Origin: Gluconobacter oxydans
GTDB taxonomy: Bacteria; Pseudomonadota; Alphaproteobacteria; Acetobacterales; Acetobacteraceae
Length of the DNA: 64,000 bases
Direction of reading: 5' to 3'
NCBI RefSeq assembly: GCF_006539685.1
Contig: NZ_BJNM01000003.1
Span: 124,001 to 188,000, forward strand
The notes below the pieces were generated by a model. The model worked only from the letters and a program-made list of their open reading frames with translations. It was not told where the DNA came from and did not search any database. Of this stretch, positions 1 to 8,630 are shown piece after piece. Position numbers and translations under genes: made by a program. The first letter of the stretch is position 1. The number at the start of each line of letters is the position of its first letter.

Positions 1-191
1 AGCATATCGGCCAGCGCGGCCACGGCGGCGTCATCGCGAGCAACGTGGAGCAGAGGTCCGTCATGCTCGGCGAGACGCTGGCGGAGAAGAAAGGCCACAC
101 TGCCATCCGGCACGCCCCAGACGGTCGGTCCGAAAGACCTGCCGAAGGACGCTGTGGACATTTCACGGGTCATGGTTTCGTTTTGTTCCAT
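1..191 (-). CDS. mfd: Transcription-repair coupling factor Mfd, N-terminal fragment (cut by window edge)
   Basis: The reverse strand reads from an ATG at 191 for 63 codons and leaves the window still open. The peptide carries a stretch resembling the start of the UvrB-homology module of Mfd (GVPDGSVAFLLRQRL, then LLHVARDDAAVAAL). Mfd displaces RNA polymerase stalled at DNA lesions and recruits UvrA. The gene is divergent from recG, whose start lies 72 bases away. ATGs at 173 and a few codons further in are alternative starts. Only the N-terminus is visible, so the identification rests on this short match and on the frequent mfd/recG neighbourhood in alphaproteobacteria. Confidence 0.72.
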   Translation of the reverse strand, partial: MEQNETMTREMSTASFGRSFGPTVWGVPDGSVAFLLRQRLAEHDGPLLHVARDDAAVAALADM

Positions 192-263
192 CCTGCTAAT
201 GCCCTATACCTGCCGTTCCATCGCCTGTCAGCCCGAGGAGCACGGGAAGCGCCCGTTGTCACG

Positions 264-2414
264 ATGCCGTCCGAACAGTTCCTGCAGTCTCTTCCATCCC
301 ATTTCGACAAAGAACAGCGCAACGAAGCATGGAACGACCGTCTCGCTCCCCTCTTCGCATCGCTGACGAGCCTGCCCGGCATCGGCCCCCGGCACGCTAC
401 CCTGCTGGAGAAAATCGCGGGCGGCCGACGCGTTCTGGACCTGCTGTTCACTCTGCCCGAACGGGTTGTTGACCGGCGTATTCTGCGCACAGTCGCAGAC
501 GGATACAATCTCGCGCCCGGCGAAATCCTGACAGCCCATGTGCGTGTCCTCGCCCTGCGCAAGGCCGGGCGCCCCGGACAGCCCTCCATCATCCGTACCG
601 AAGACGACACCGGAAAGCTCGATCTGGTCTTCTTCCAGACGCGCAACATGCCCAGCCCCACGATCGGCGCCGAACTCCTCGTCTCCGGCAAGACCGGCAC
701 GTTTCAGGGCGAGCTGACGATGCCACAGCCCGACCATGTTGTAAGCTGGGCCAAGCGCGACAGTTTCCCCTCGCTCGAACCCGTCTGGCCCCTGACTGCG
801 GGCCTGTTTCCCTATACGGTCCGCAAGGCCATGCGTGCCGCTCTGGCACTCCTTCCCGACTTGCCGGAATGGCTGGACCCGGCTCTCGTTACCCAGCGCA
901 AGTGGCCGTCCTTCACGCAGGCCCTGCGCCTGATGCAGTCCCCCGAGATCATCCCGCCGGAAATCGCCTGGGAGCCTGTCCGCAACCGCGCCCTGTCCCG
1001 TCTCGCCGCCGATGAACTGCTGGCCGATCAGCTCTGTTTCGGTCTCGCCCGCCTCAAGGCCCGCGAACGGCACGGACGCAGCTTCCCCGGCACCGGCGAA
1101 CTCCAGGCCGAAATGCTGCGCCGCTTTGGCCATAAACCCACCCACGCCCAGACACTGGCGATTGCCGAAATCGCCGCAGATCTCTCCGCCTCAACCCCCA
1201 TGATGCGTTTGCTTCAAGGCGATGTCGGGGCAGGCAAGACCTTTGTCGCCATGAACGCCATGCTCCAGACCGTCGAGTCCGGGGCACAGGCCGCTCTGAT
1301 GGCGCCTACCGAAATCCTTGCCCGCCAGCATTTTGAAACGCTCTCCCGTCTCTGCCCGACCGAATGCGTCTATCTGAGCGGCACCATCAAGGGCGCGGCC
1401 CGGCGCAAGACCCTCGCTGCCATCGCGGATGGAACTGCAAAGATTGTCGTCGGCACCCACGCCCTGTTTCAGGACGGCGTGACCTTCCACGACCTCGGCC
1501 TTGCCGTTATCGACGAGCAGCACCGATTCGGCGTCCGCCAGCGAATGAATCTGAGCGCCAAGGGGGAAGCGACCGACATCCTCGTCATGACGGCGACCCC
1601 CATTCCCCGCACGCTCCAGCTCATGGAATGGGGTGAAATGAGCGTCAGCCGTCTGGACTCGAAACCGCCGGGCCGTCAGCCGATCCGCACGACCCTCCAC
1701 AGCATGGACTCGCTCGACAGCGTACTCGCCGGCATCAGCCGCGCCCTGCGCGATGGTGTGCAGGTCTTCTGGGTCTGCCCTCTCATCGAAAACAGCGAGA
1801 CACAGGCCGCAGCAGCGGCGGAAGAACGATGGGCGTCGCTGGAGCAGCGCTTTGAAGGGCTCGTCGGCCTTGCTCACGGCAAACAGGACATTACCGTCCG
1901 TCAGGAGGCGCTGGACAGGTTCCGTCTGGGTAAAACACGCCTTCTTGTCGCTACCACCGTCATTGAAGTGGGCGTGGACATCCCGGCGGCTTCGGTCATG
2001 GTCATCGAACAGGCCGAGCGCTTCGGTCTGGCCCAGCTTCACCAGCTTCGCGGGCGCGTCGGGCGCGGCTCGAAACAGTCCTTCTGCCTACTGCTCCACG
2101 ACAGGGCTGCCACACCGACCGCTGTTCGACGCCTGAGCCTTCTGCGCGACACGAATGACGGTTTCCTGATCGCCGACGAGGACTACAGAATCCGTGGCGG
2201 CGGCGACATTGCGGGGGACAGGCAGTCCGGACTTCCCGGCTTCCGTCTGGCGCAGGGCGCGCGTCTCAGCCTGCTGCTGACGGCCATGCAGCAGGACAGC
2301 GAGCGTGAAATCGCCCGTAACCCGCATCTGGAAGGTCCCCGCGGTCACGCACTCAGACTTCTTCTGGAAATATTTGACCGGAATGATCCGGACAGACTTC
2401 TGATTTCCGGTTAG
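264..2414 (+). CDS. recG: ATP-dependent DNA helicase RecG
   Basis: RecG remodels stalled replication forks and branch-migrates Holliday junctions. The 716-residue protein has an N-terminal wedge/OB region, then a superfamily 2 helicase core: Walker A GDVGAGKT near residue 320, the DEQH-type box II (VIDEQHRFG) near 416, motif III MTATPIPRT, and the motif VI region with QLRGRVGRG. The C-terminal TRG-type segment with DEDYRIRGGGDIAG is diagnostic of RecG. The frame is open 73 codons further upstream, but that part overlaps the divergent mfd start and looks non-coding, so the ATG at 264 is preferred. Length fits the family (about 690-700). Confidence 0.96.
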   Translation: MPSEQFLQSLPSHFDKEQRNEAWNDRLAPLFASLTSLPGIGPRHATLLEKIAGGRRVLDLLFTLPERVVDRRILRTVADGYNLAPGEILTAHVRVLALRKAGRPGQPSIIRTEDDTGKLDLVFFQTRNMPSPTIGAELLVSGKTGTFQGELTMPQPDHVVSWAKRDSFPSLEPVWPLTAGLFPYTVRKAMRAALALLPDLPEWLDPALVTQRKWPSFTQALRLMQSPEIIPPEIAWEPVRNRALSRLAADELLADQLCFGLARLKARERHGRSFPGTGELQAEMLRRFGHKPTHAQTLAIAEIAADLSASTPMMRLLQGDVGAGKTFVAMNAMLQTVESGAQAALMAPTEILARQHFETLSRLCPTECVYLSGTIKGAARRKTLAAIADGTAKIVVGTHALFQDGVTFHDLGLAVIDEQHRFGVRQRMNLSAKGEATDILVMTATPIPRTLQLMEWGEMSVSRLDSKPPGRQPIRTTLHSMDSLDSVLAGISRALRDGVQVFWVCPLIENSETQAAAAAEERWASLEQRFEGLVGLAHGKQDITVRQEALDRFRLGKTRLLVATTVIEVGVDIPAASVMVIEQAERFGLAQLHQLRGRVGRGSKQSFCLLLHDRAATPTAVRRLSLLRDTNDGFLIADEDYRIRGGGDIAGDRQSGLPGFRLAQGARLSLLLTAMQQDSEREIARNPHLEGPRGHALRLLLEIFDRNDPDRLLISG

Positions 2415-2492
2415 ACAGAAAAGTTCATGAGGATATAATGCCGCTACTTGATCAGTAATGCATTCAACTGAATTTCATGGAGTACACGCGTG

Positions 2493-4193
2493 ATGAGCAG
2501 TCCTGCCAGAGACGCTCAGAAAGAGACTTCACACGAATACTCTGGCACCTCTTCGGATCGCCGATCCCTGCTTTTTCGTCTGCTTCTGCCCGCGACGGGC
2601 GGGTCGGCAGTCGCGTTGCTGGACCTCTCCGCAAGCGGCACCCCGGATATTCTCCATGCCATCGGCCCCCTTCCGCTAGCACTGCAGAAAGCGGCTACGG
2701 GAAAGATCATTCTTTCATCGGAACAGAATCGGAATGGCGACACTCCGTTTTCTTGCCCGTTACCCGATGACTTTTCCCTTATCGGATACCCCGTCCCCAC
2801 AAGTTCGAGTGACGGCAAGTCCGGACTGTTTCTGGTCGCGCTCTGTCCACCGGGCGGACGTTTCTCGGCCACGGCTGGCCGCGCCCTGCAGGACGTCGCA
2901 GGCGAGCTTGCCAACGAGACTGCCGACTATCCGGGAAAATCCTCCTTGCCGGACCGCGAGGAAAGCCTCCGCGTCCTTCATCAGTTCATTGAACGGACAG
3001 GCAAGCTCTCACGCCGTGCCGTGTTCAGCCTGATCCATCTCAACCTGGATCATCTCTCGCTGATCAACGACCGCTATGGATGGGACACGGCTGACCTGAT
3101 CCTCGCGGAAATGATCCGCCGCCTCAGAGCCGTTCTGCCGGAAGGCTGTTTCCTCAGCTCGATCGGCGGCGGCCATTTCATGGTCCTGACACCGCCGGGC
3201 ACCACAGCCGTCACGACCCGTTCCCTGGTCAATGCGATCCTGCAGATCTCAAGCACACCCGTGTCGCTGGATATGGGCGCCATTCCGTTCTCGATTTCAG
3301 CAGGATGGAGCGTTTATCCGCAGGATGCAGGAGACGCGAACCAGCTGATCCTCGCTGCCCGCGCAGCCCTGACCGAAGCCAATCGCACTGGAGGTGGTCA
3401 TGAGCGCCGCGCCAATGCGGAACTGACGAACACCTATGCCATCACGTCAAACCTTGAGAAGGATCTGCTCAAAGCGGTCGAAGACGATGCCCTCTTTCTG
3501 AAATGGATGCCCATCGTCGATACGGCTTCCCAGAAGATCGTCGGACATGAGGCGCTTCTGCGCTGGACCCGACCGGGCCATGGTGAAGTAGCCCCCAATC
3601 TCTTCATCCGTTATGCCGAGGAAGTCGGCATGATCGAGGCACTCGACAGCTGGAGCCTGCGCAATGCCTGCCTGGCCGCCCTGCGCTGGCCGACTCCGCT
3701 GCGTGTGTGTGTGAATGTCTCGCCGGTCTGGCTGGTCAATGAACGGCTTGCCCCGCTCGTCGATACCGTCCTGACCGAGACCGGCCTTCCGCCCGGAAGA
3801 CTGCAAGTCGAACTGTCCGAATGCCGTCCCTTCGGTCCTTCCGACATCGCCTTTCGCGAGCTCTCCCGCGTCCGCGCGCTGGGTGTGCGCCTTGCCATCG
3901 ACGACTTCGGGGCCGGCTATTCCTCACTGGAGCGGCTGCGGATCTATCCTCTGGACCAGATCAAGCTCGACCGCGCCTTCGTCCAGTATCTGGGTGAAGA
4001 CATGCGTGCCGACGAGATCATGTACGCCATTCTCTCCCTTGCCCGCTCCCTGAACATCACCTGCTGCGCGAAAGGTGTTGAAACCGAACACCAGATGGCC
4101 CTGCTCGATGCCAATGGCTGCGAGGAAGTCCAGGGTTACCTGCTGGGGGCTCCGGTCCGGGACAGCCACGTCCCGCATCTCGCCCAGGCATGA
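2493..4193 (+). CDS. GGDEF/EAL-domain protein, probable c-di-GMP phosphodiesterase
   Basis: The 566-residue protein has an N-terminal part of about 150 residues without a recognised fold, a GGDEF-type domain and a C-terminal EAL domain. The cyclase signature is degenerate, SIGGGHFMVL near residue 223 in place of GGDEF, so diguanylate cyclase activity is unlikely. The EAL domain keeps its expected catalytic set: EALLRW near 352, NVSPVWL, ELSE, DDFGAGYSSL near 469, IKLDRAFV, GVETE and QGYL. It should therefore hydrolyse c-di-GMP, possibly with the GGDEF part binding GTP as an allosteric site. No membrane segment is obvious. A GTG precedes the chosen ATG by one codon, and GGAG sits about 10 bases upstream. 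Confidence 0.9.
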   Translation: MSSPARDAQKETSHEYSGTSSDRRSLLFRLLLPATGGSAVALLDLSASGTPDILHAIGPLPLALQKAATGKIILSSEQNRNGDTPFSCPLPDDFSLIGYPVPTSSSDGKSGLFLVALCPPGGRFSATAGRALQDVAGELANETADYPGKSSLPDREESLRVLHQFIERTGKLSRRAVFSLIHLNLDHLSLINDRYGWDTADLILAEMIRRLRAVLPEGCFLSSIGGGHFMVLTPPGTTAVTTRSLVNAILQISSTPVSLDMGAIPFSISAGWSVYPQDAGDANQLILAARAALTEANRTGGGHERRANAELTNTYAITSNLEKDLLKAVEDDALFLKWMPIVDTASQKIVGHEALLRWTRPGHGEVAPNLFIRYAEEVGMIEALDSWSLRNACLAALRWPTPLRVCVNVSPVWLVNERLAPLVDTVLTETGLPPGRLQVELSECRPFGPSDIAFRELSRVRALGVRLAIDDFGAGYSSLERLRIYPLDQIKLDRAFVQYLGEDMRADEIMYAILSLARSLNITCCAKGVETEHQMALLDANGCEEVQGYLLGAPVRDSHVPHLAQA

Positions 4194-4194
4194 A

Positions 4195-4228
4195 AAAAGG
4201 CCGCTTCCCGTAAGGAAAGCGGCCTTTT
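4195..4228. terminator. Bidirectional intrinsic terminator
   Basis: A perfect 12-bp inverted repeat (AAAAGGCCGCTT with its complement) flanks a 10-base loop, giving a T-run on both strands. It lies between two convergent genes, the GGDEF/EAL gene and the LpxR-like gene, and can serve both. Confidence 0.88.
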
Positions 4229-4248
4229 CAGCCCCCGGTCCGGAAACG

Positions 4249-5250
4249 TCAGAACTTGACCGAAAGCTTGAGCGATCCGTAGTTGAACAGACCCGCCTTC
4301 TGCGTCTCGAACTGTGCCGTCTGCCAGTTCTGGCTGTAGGACAGGCGCACGCCGTGCCACATGACAGCCACACCGGCATGGATCTCACCCACATCCCAGA
4401 CCTTCTCGACGTGAGGCGCATTGGGGCGGACCGTGCTGCCCTGAAGCGTCACGTCATAGCCCACGGCCTGGCCTTCGACACCGCCGTAGAAATACCAGGC
4501 AAAAGGACGGGTCGCGCGGAACGCATCCGTGCCGTCGAGTCCCGGTCCGATCGTCGCATTGCCGAAGTCACTGTCCAGACCCTGACCGATGCGGAACGTC
4601 GTCGCCACATCGGCATAGGTCCGGTAATCACCCGCCGCACCCGAGATCGCCGGCAGCACGTCGGCATGAATGCCATAGACATTCAGGACAGGCACGCGCC
4701 AGATCCGGCCGGCCTGAACCTGAAAGATCGGCTGATTGGCGAGCTGGTGTGACCAGCCGGTGCTCGGCGTATCGCTGATGGCCTTGTGAAAGCCGTTCTG
4801 GACCTGACGCCCGAGTCCCGACGGACCAAGCATGCCGAACTGGATTCCCATTACGGTCCGGGAAAGATCCGTATCATTGATGAGGTTCACGGTTCCCAGC
4901 AGCAGCCCGGCATAAGGGCGGTCACCCTGCGGCGGATTATCGGCCTGGGTGTCACGCGGCGTGTCGATGATCTGCTGCAGACCGATGCTGATACGCTGTA
5001 CGCCATCGCCCATCAGGATATGGTTCAGCTTCGCGATAGGCCGCGGAAGATTGTCCGTTCCCGATGTCCAGTTGATGCGCAGACCGGACGTATAATACTG
5101 ATCCGACGTCCCTTTCAGCGTGGAAATCGCGTCATTCTCACCCTGGACGGTCCAGGTTCCGTACGGATCCTGCAACGGCGTGGCCATGGCGGTGGAAGAC
5201 AGCGCCAGCACGGCAGTGGCTCCAATGGAAAAAGTCAGTCGGCTTCGCAT
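4249..5250 (-). CDS. LpxR/DUF2219-family outer-membrane lipid A deacylase-like protein
   Basis: A 333-residue exported protein with a clear N-terminal signal peptide (cleavage near AMA, about residue 23). The mature part matches the LpxR/DUF2219 beta-barrel family. It shows GEND at about residues 37-40, then D..YTSGLR, DRPYAG, and LGPSGLGRQVQNGFH with the conserved histidine near 155. Family members remove the 3'-acyloxyacyl group of lipid A in the outer membrane. The last residue is Phe, as usual for outer-membrane barrels. The ATG at 5250 has AGAGG five bases upstream, and a GTG two codons earlier is less likely. Substrate and activity are inferred from family only. Confidence 0.85.
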   Translation of the reverse strand: MRSRLTFSIGATAVLALSSTAMATPLQDPYGTWTVQGENDAISTLKGTSDQYYTSGLRINWTSGTDNLPRPIAKLNHILMGDGVQRISIGLQQIIDTPRDTQADNPPQGDRPYAGLLLGTVNLINDTDLSRTVMGIQFGMLGPSGLGRQVQNGFHKAISDTPSTGWSHQLANQPIFQVQAGRIWRVPVLNVYGIHADVLPAISGAAGDYRTYADVATTFRIGQGLDSDFGNATIGPGLDGTDAFRATRPFAWYFYGGVEGQAVGYDVTLQGSTVRPNAPHVEKVWDVGEIHAGVAVMWHGVRLSYSQNWQTAQFETQKAGLFNYGSLKLSVKF

Positions 5251-5256
5251 GGGCAC

Positions 5257-5527
5257 CTCTGTTACGCGCGGGATCGGGAACCACCAAGTACTGGGAAACG
5301 TGTGTATGTCATTTTCACGACCGGAATCAAAGTGTCGACGGGTCTCATCCCAATCTTAAAATTAGCGCGAGTTATGTTTCAGCCCCATATTCCCTGTGGC
5401 AGAGAAGGAAAAAAGCGTGCTAGGGATTGCTGCAGGAGAGAAACAACGTCGTTTTTTTCCAAATTTTTGAAATTACGTCACGGCAGGGTCCGCCCTATCA
5501 TGACACCCCAGTCTCGGGATTAGACCG
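5257..5527. promoter_or_regulatory. Divergent intergenic region upstream of the LpxR-like and cold shock genes
   Basis: This 271-base gap separates two divergent starts and holds no convincing gene. It is unusually T/A-rich around 5450-5475. TATCAT at 5496-5501 is a plausible -10 box for the cold shock gene, but the -35 hexamer 17 bases upstream is poor, so the promoter is only a suggestion. Confidence 0.35.
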
Positions 5528-6214
5528 TTGAGAAACAATAGAACCGACCGCAGCAGCTTCAACTCACCTCGCCGCGGCGGGTTTGACGACACATACTCGT
5601 CCCAGCCGTCCTATGGCGATCGTGGAGGCTTTGGTGGTGGAAATGGTGGTGGCGGCTACGGCGCGCCCCGTCGTAACAGCTTCGTCGCAGCTTCAGGCCC
5701 GGAAATCAGCTCCCGCGTGAAGTGGTTCAACACCGAGAAGGGTTTCGGTTTCGTTGAACTGTCCGATGGCTCGGGCGACATCTTCCTGCACGCCAACGCC
5801 CTCACCAATGCTGGTGTCAGCAACGTGAACCCGGGCGCGACCGTTGTGGTCCGCATCGGCCAGGGCCCGAAGGGCCGTCAGGTCGCTGAAGTCCTCTCCG
5901 TTGACGAGAGCACGGCAGAAGCACCGCGTCCCCGCGCTGCTTTCGGTGATCAGCCCCGCTTCGGTGGTGCACGTCCGGGCCGTCCGGCTCCGGACCTGTC
6001 CCGCGCTGAAGACATGCGTGGCACGGTCAAGTGGTACAACGCCACGAAGGGCTTCGGCTTCATCACCCCGGAATCCGGCGGCAAGGACATCTTCGTCCAT
6101 GCCTCCGCTCTCGAGCGTTCGGGCCTGCCGACGCTTGACGAAGGCCAGACGATCAACGTCAAGGTTGTTCAGGGCCAGAAGGGTCCGGAAGCTGCTGAAA
6201 TCAGCGCTGACTGA
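5528..6214 (+). CDS. Cold shock protein with two cold-shock domains
   Basis: The 228-residue protein has a Gly/Arg/Ser-rich N-terminal arm of about 58 residues followed by two cold-shock domains, at about 62-127 and 162-228. Each has RNP1 and RNP2: KGFGFVE with DIFLHA, then KGFGFITP with DIFVHAS. Such proteins bind single-stranded RNA or DNA and act as RNA chaperones; double-CSD forms are known in alphaproteobacteria. The linker is Pro/Arg-rich. No ATG occurs in frame before the first domain. The best start is the TTG at 5528 with a GGGA-type ribosome site upstream. Confidence 0.9.
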   Translation: MRNNRTDRSSFNSPRRGGFDDTYSSQPSYGDRGGFGGGNGGGGYGAPRRNSFVAASGPEISSRVKWFNTEKGFGFVELSDGSGDIFLHANALTNAGVSNVNPGATVVVRIGQGPKGRQVAEVLSVDESTAEAPRPRAAFGDQPRFGGARPGRPAPDLSRAEDMRGTVKWYNATKGFGFITPESGGKDIFVHASALERSGLPTLDEGQTINVKVVQGQKGPEAAEISAD

Positions 6215-6238
6215 ACGACCCGGACTTCGGTCTGAGTA

Positions 6239-6277
6239 AAAAAAGCCGCTGCCAGCTTCTGCTGCAGCGGCTTTTTT
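6239..6277 (+). terminator. Intrinsic terminator of the cold shock gene
   Basis: A perfect 14-base arm (6239-6252) pairs with 6264-6277. The GC core is GCCGCTGC and the arm ends in six T, directly after the cold shock stop codon. Confidence 0.9.
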
Positions 6278-6303
6278 CATGCCGGCACTGCGGCCCAGAC
6301 AAT

Positions 6304-6334
6304 AAAAAAAGGCCGGAAGAATCCGACCTTTTTT
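6304..6334 (-). terminator. Intrinsic terminator of smpB
   Basis: Read on the reverse strand, GGTCGGA pairs with TCCGGCC through one G-U wobble and is followed by seven T. The plus-strand version has a C-A mismatch, so the element fits smpB better than the convergent cold shock gene. Confidence 0.8.
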
Positions 6335-6361
6335 CAATCATCATTCCCAGAGCAAACCGGC

Positions 6362-6856
6362 TCAGTAGTCCTTGCCGCTGCTCCGGACCAGTCGCGCCTT
6401 GTCCCGCTTCCAGTCACGTTCGGCTATGGCATGCCGCTTGTCTTCCTTGCGACGTCCCTGCCCCAGGCCCAGCGTCACTTTCGCCATGCCACGGGCATTG
6501 AAATGAATATCAAGCGGCACCAGACTGGCGCCCGCACGGCTGACAGCGCCCAAAAAATGCGCGATCTGCTTGCGGTGCATCAGCAGCTTGCGCGGAGCAC
6601 GCGGCTCAAACCGGGAGAGAACGCCGCCCTGATATTCCGGAATATAGGAATTGAAGAGCCAGATCTCGCCGTCGCGCTCGGCAGCATAGGCTTCCGTAAT
6701 CGTCGCCCGGCCGAGACGCAGGCTTTTCACTTCCGGCCCCTTCAGGACGATTCCGGCTTCGGTCGTTTCCAGAATCGTATAGTCAAACCGACCCTTGCGG
6801 TTCTGTGCGGCCATGCCATGGGAAATCATGCCGCTCTTGGTTTTCTTTCCGGCCAT
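6362..6856 (-). CDS. smpB: SsrA-binding protein SmpB
   Basis: SmpB binds tmRNA and delivers it to stalled ribosomes during trans-translation. The 164-residue protein shows NRKGRFDYTILETTEAGI, GPEVKSLR, the NSYIPEY motif, and a basic C-terminal tail (RRKEDKRHAIAERDWKRD) that enters the empty mRNA channel. The ATG at 6856 is followed by in-frame ATGs at residues 10 and 15, which are possible shorter starts. The gene is last in a reverse-strand chain kdsB-pheA-dapA-smpB; only 8 bases separate it from the dapA stop, and a strong terminator follows it. Confidence 0.95.
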   Translation of the reverse strand: MAGKKTKSGMISHGMAAQNRKGRFDYTILETTEAGIVLKGPEVKSLRLGRATITEAYAAERDGEIWLFNSYIPEYQGGVLSRFEPRAPRKLLMHRKQIAHFLGAVSRAGASLVPLDIHFNARGMAKVTLGLGQGRRKEDKRHAIAERDWKRDKARLVRSSGKDY

Positions 6857-6864
6857 AGCTGTGA

Positions 6865-7758
6865 TCAGTCCAGAAGCTCAAGCGAGCGGAGGGCCGCATC
6901 GATGGCCCGACGTGTCTCTTCCTGCGGCTCTACGAGGGGCAGGCGCAGCGTTGCATTGCACAGACCAAGTCTGGAAAGCGCATATTTCACCGGACCGGGA
7001 TTGCTTTCCATGAACATGGCGTCATGCAGCGGCGTCAGGTGATCCTGAATAGCGATTGCATCCTCGATCCGCCCTTCCTGCCAGGCCAGGTGCATGTCCG
7101 CGCACAGATGCGGCACGACATTGGAGGTCACGCCAATGCAGCCGTCACCACCAGCAGCAAGAAAGGACAGAACGCTGTTGTCGTCACCGGAAAGCTGGTT
7201 GAACGGCTTGTCCACGGCACGACGCACTGCAATCGGCCGGGCCATATTGGCCGTCGCGTCCTTGGTTCCAACGATATTCGGGTGTTCGGCAAGACGCGCC
7301 ATGGTCGCGACCGAGATATCCACGACTGACCGCCCAGGGATGCAGTACAGGAACATCGGCAGCGGCGTTGCATCGGCAATCGTCATGAAATGACGATACA
7401 GTCCTTCCTGCGTCGGCTTGTTGTAATACGGCACAACCACCAGCACGCTGTCAGCCCCGACCGAATGGGCGTGCTTTGCCATGAGAACGGCTTCAGAAGT
7501 GCTGTTGGAACCCGCACCGGCCATGACGCGCACGCGGCCGTTCGCCGTCTCAACGCAATGCGCCACGACGCGACCATGCTCCTCATGCGACAGCGTCGGG
7601 CTTTCGCCTGTCGTACCGGCTGGGATCAGTGCCGTGGTGCCTGCTTCGATCTGACGCTCGATCAGCTTTGCCGAAACGTCGAAATCGATCCGTCCGTCCG
7701 TATGCATCGGAGTGACCAGAGCCGTCAGCGACCCCTGATACATGCTCGTGTCAGCCAT
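6865..7758 (-). CDS. dapA: 4-hydroxy-tetrahydrodipicolinate synthase
   Basis: DapA condenses pyruvate with aspartate semialdehyde in the lysine/diaminopimelate pathway. The 297-residue protein has the class I aldolase features AGTTGESPTL, VVPYYNKPTQEGLY, the YCIPGRS loop and the Schiff-base lysine in GTKDATAN. The frame is open far upstream, but the family start fits the ATG at 7758, which has GAAGG about 7 bases before it. An ATG at 7776 (MTEGETMAD) is the alternative. It lies between pheA and smpB on the same strand and is probably cotranscribed with them. Confidence 0.95.
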   Translation of the reverse strand: MADTSMYQGSLTALVTPMHTDGRIDFDVSAKLIERQIEAGTTALIPAGTTGESPTLSHEEHGRVVAHCVETANGRVRVMAGAGSNSTSEAVLMAKHAHSVGADSVLVVVPYYNKPTQEGLYRHFMTIADATPLPMFLYCIPGRSVVDISVATMARLAEHPNIVGTKDATANMARPIAVRRAVDKPFNQLSGDDNSVLSFLAAGGDGCIGVTSNVVPHLCADMHLAWQEGRIEDAIAIQDHLTPLHDAMFMESNPGPVKYALSRLGLCNATLRLPLVEPQEETRRAIDAALRSLELLD

Positions 7759-7796
7759 TGTTTCGCCTTCTGTCATGGGCTCTGCCTGTCCTGCCC

Positions 7797-8630
7797 TCAC
7801 GCCCGGCGTGAGAGACTGCTTGGGTAAACACCCAGAATTCTCAGATCGTCGCTGACCTGCTCCAGTTCCGCGAGCGCCGCCGCCAGAGGGGCCTGTTCCG
7901 GATGTCCCTCGACATCCATCAGGAACTGCGTCGCTGCAAACGAGCCGTCCAGCATGTAGCTTTCGATCCGCGTCATGTTGATACCATGCCGGGAAAATCC
8001 ACCCAATGCCGCATAGAGCGCACCCGGGCAGTTCCCGACCCGCATCAGCAGGGTCGTCAGCACATCTGTGCGCTCGGGCGAGGGAATGCAAGGTTTGCGG
8101 GCCACGCGATAAAAGCGCGTCGTGTTGTGCGAAGCGTCCTCGACATTACTCCGAAGCACCGTCAGTCCGTTCAGCTCGGCCGCCAGGGAAGACGCAATCG
8201 CCGCATCTTCCTTCCGTCCCCACTGCGCCACCATCTCGGCCGCACCGGCGGTATCGAACTGCGTTACTGGCTCCACACCCAGCTCGCTGATCAGTTTGCG
8301 AACCTGTCCCAATGCAACGGGATGTGTGTGTATCCGGCGGACATCTTCGATCTTCGCACCCGGCACGCCCAGAAGGCAGTGCTCGACGCGCTGGAAATAT
8401 TCCCCGACGAGGTGAAGCCCGGCGTCCGGCAGAAGCGAATGAATGTCCGGCACACGCCCGGCCAGCGTATTCTCACAGGCCAGAAGCGCTTCGTCCGCCC
8501 GACCGTCATGCACGGCGTCGATCGCATCGGCAAAGGTCGGGCACGGCAGCGTGGTCCAGCCCGGTCGCGCCTGACGGCAGGCCAGATCGGAATAGGCGCC
8601 GGGACGGCCCTGAAATGCAATAACCGGCAT
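7797..8630 (-). CDS. pheA: Prephenate dehydratase
   Basis: Converts prephenate to phenylpyruvate in phenylalanine synthesis. The 277-residue protein is a stand-alone dehydratase without chorismate mutase. It starts with FQGRPGAYSDLA, has LACENTLAGRV, and carries the catalytic-site signature SHNTTRFYRVAR near residue 165. A C-terminal ACT domain (GALYAALGGFSRHGINMTRI) would give feedback regulation by Phe; the usual ESRP motif reads ESYM here. Its ATG overlaps the kdsB stop by one base (TGATG), which suggests translational coupling. Confidence 0.94.
   Translation of the reverse strand: MPVIAFQGRPGAYSDLACRQARPGWTTLPCPTFADAIDAVHDGRADEALLACENTLAGRVPDIHSLLPDAGLHLVGEYFQRVEHCLLGVPGAKIEDVRRIHTHPVALGQVRKLISELGVEPVTQFDTAGAAEMVAQWGRKEDAAIASSLAAELNGLTVLRSNVEDASHNTTRFYRVARKPCIPSPERTDVLTTLLMRVGNCPGALYAALGGFSRHGINMTRIESYMLDGSFAATQFLMDVEGHPEQAPLAAALAELEQVSDDLRILGVYPSSLSRRA

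Noticed and set aside
45-263. N-terminal extension of RecG by 73 residues
   Set aside because: The stretch overlaps the divergent mfd start and has no similarity to RecG; ATG 264 is preferred.
5496-5501. TATCAT as a definite cold shock promoter
   Set aside because: The matching -35 box is poor and the leader would be very short, so it is kept only as a weak candidate.
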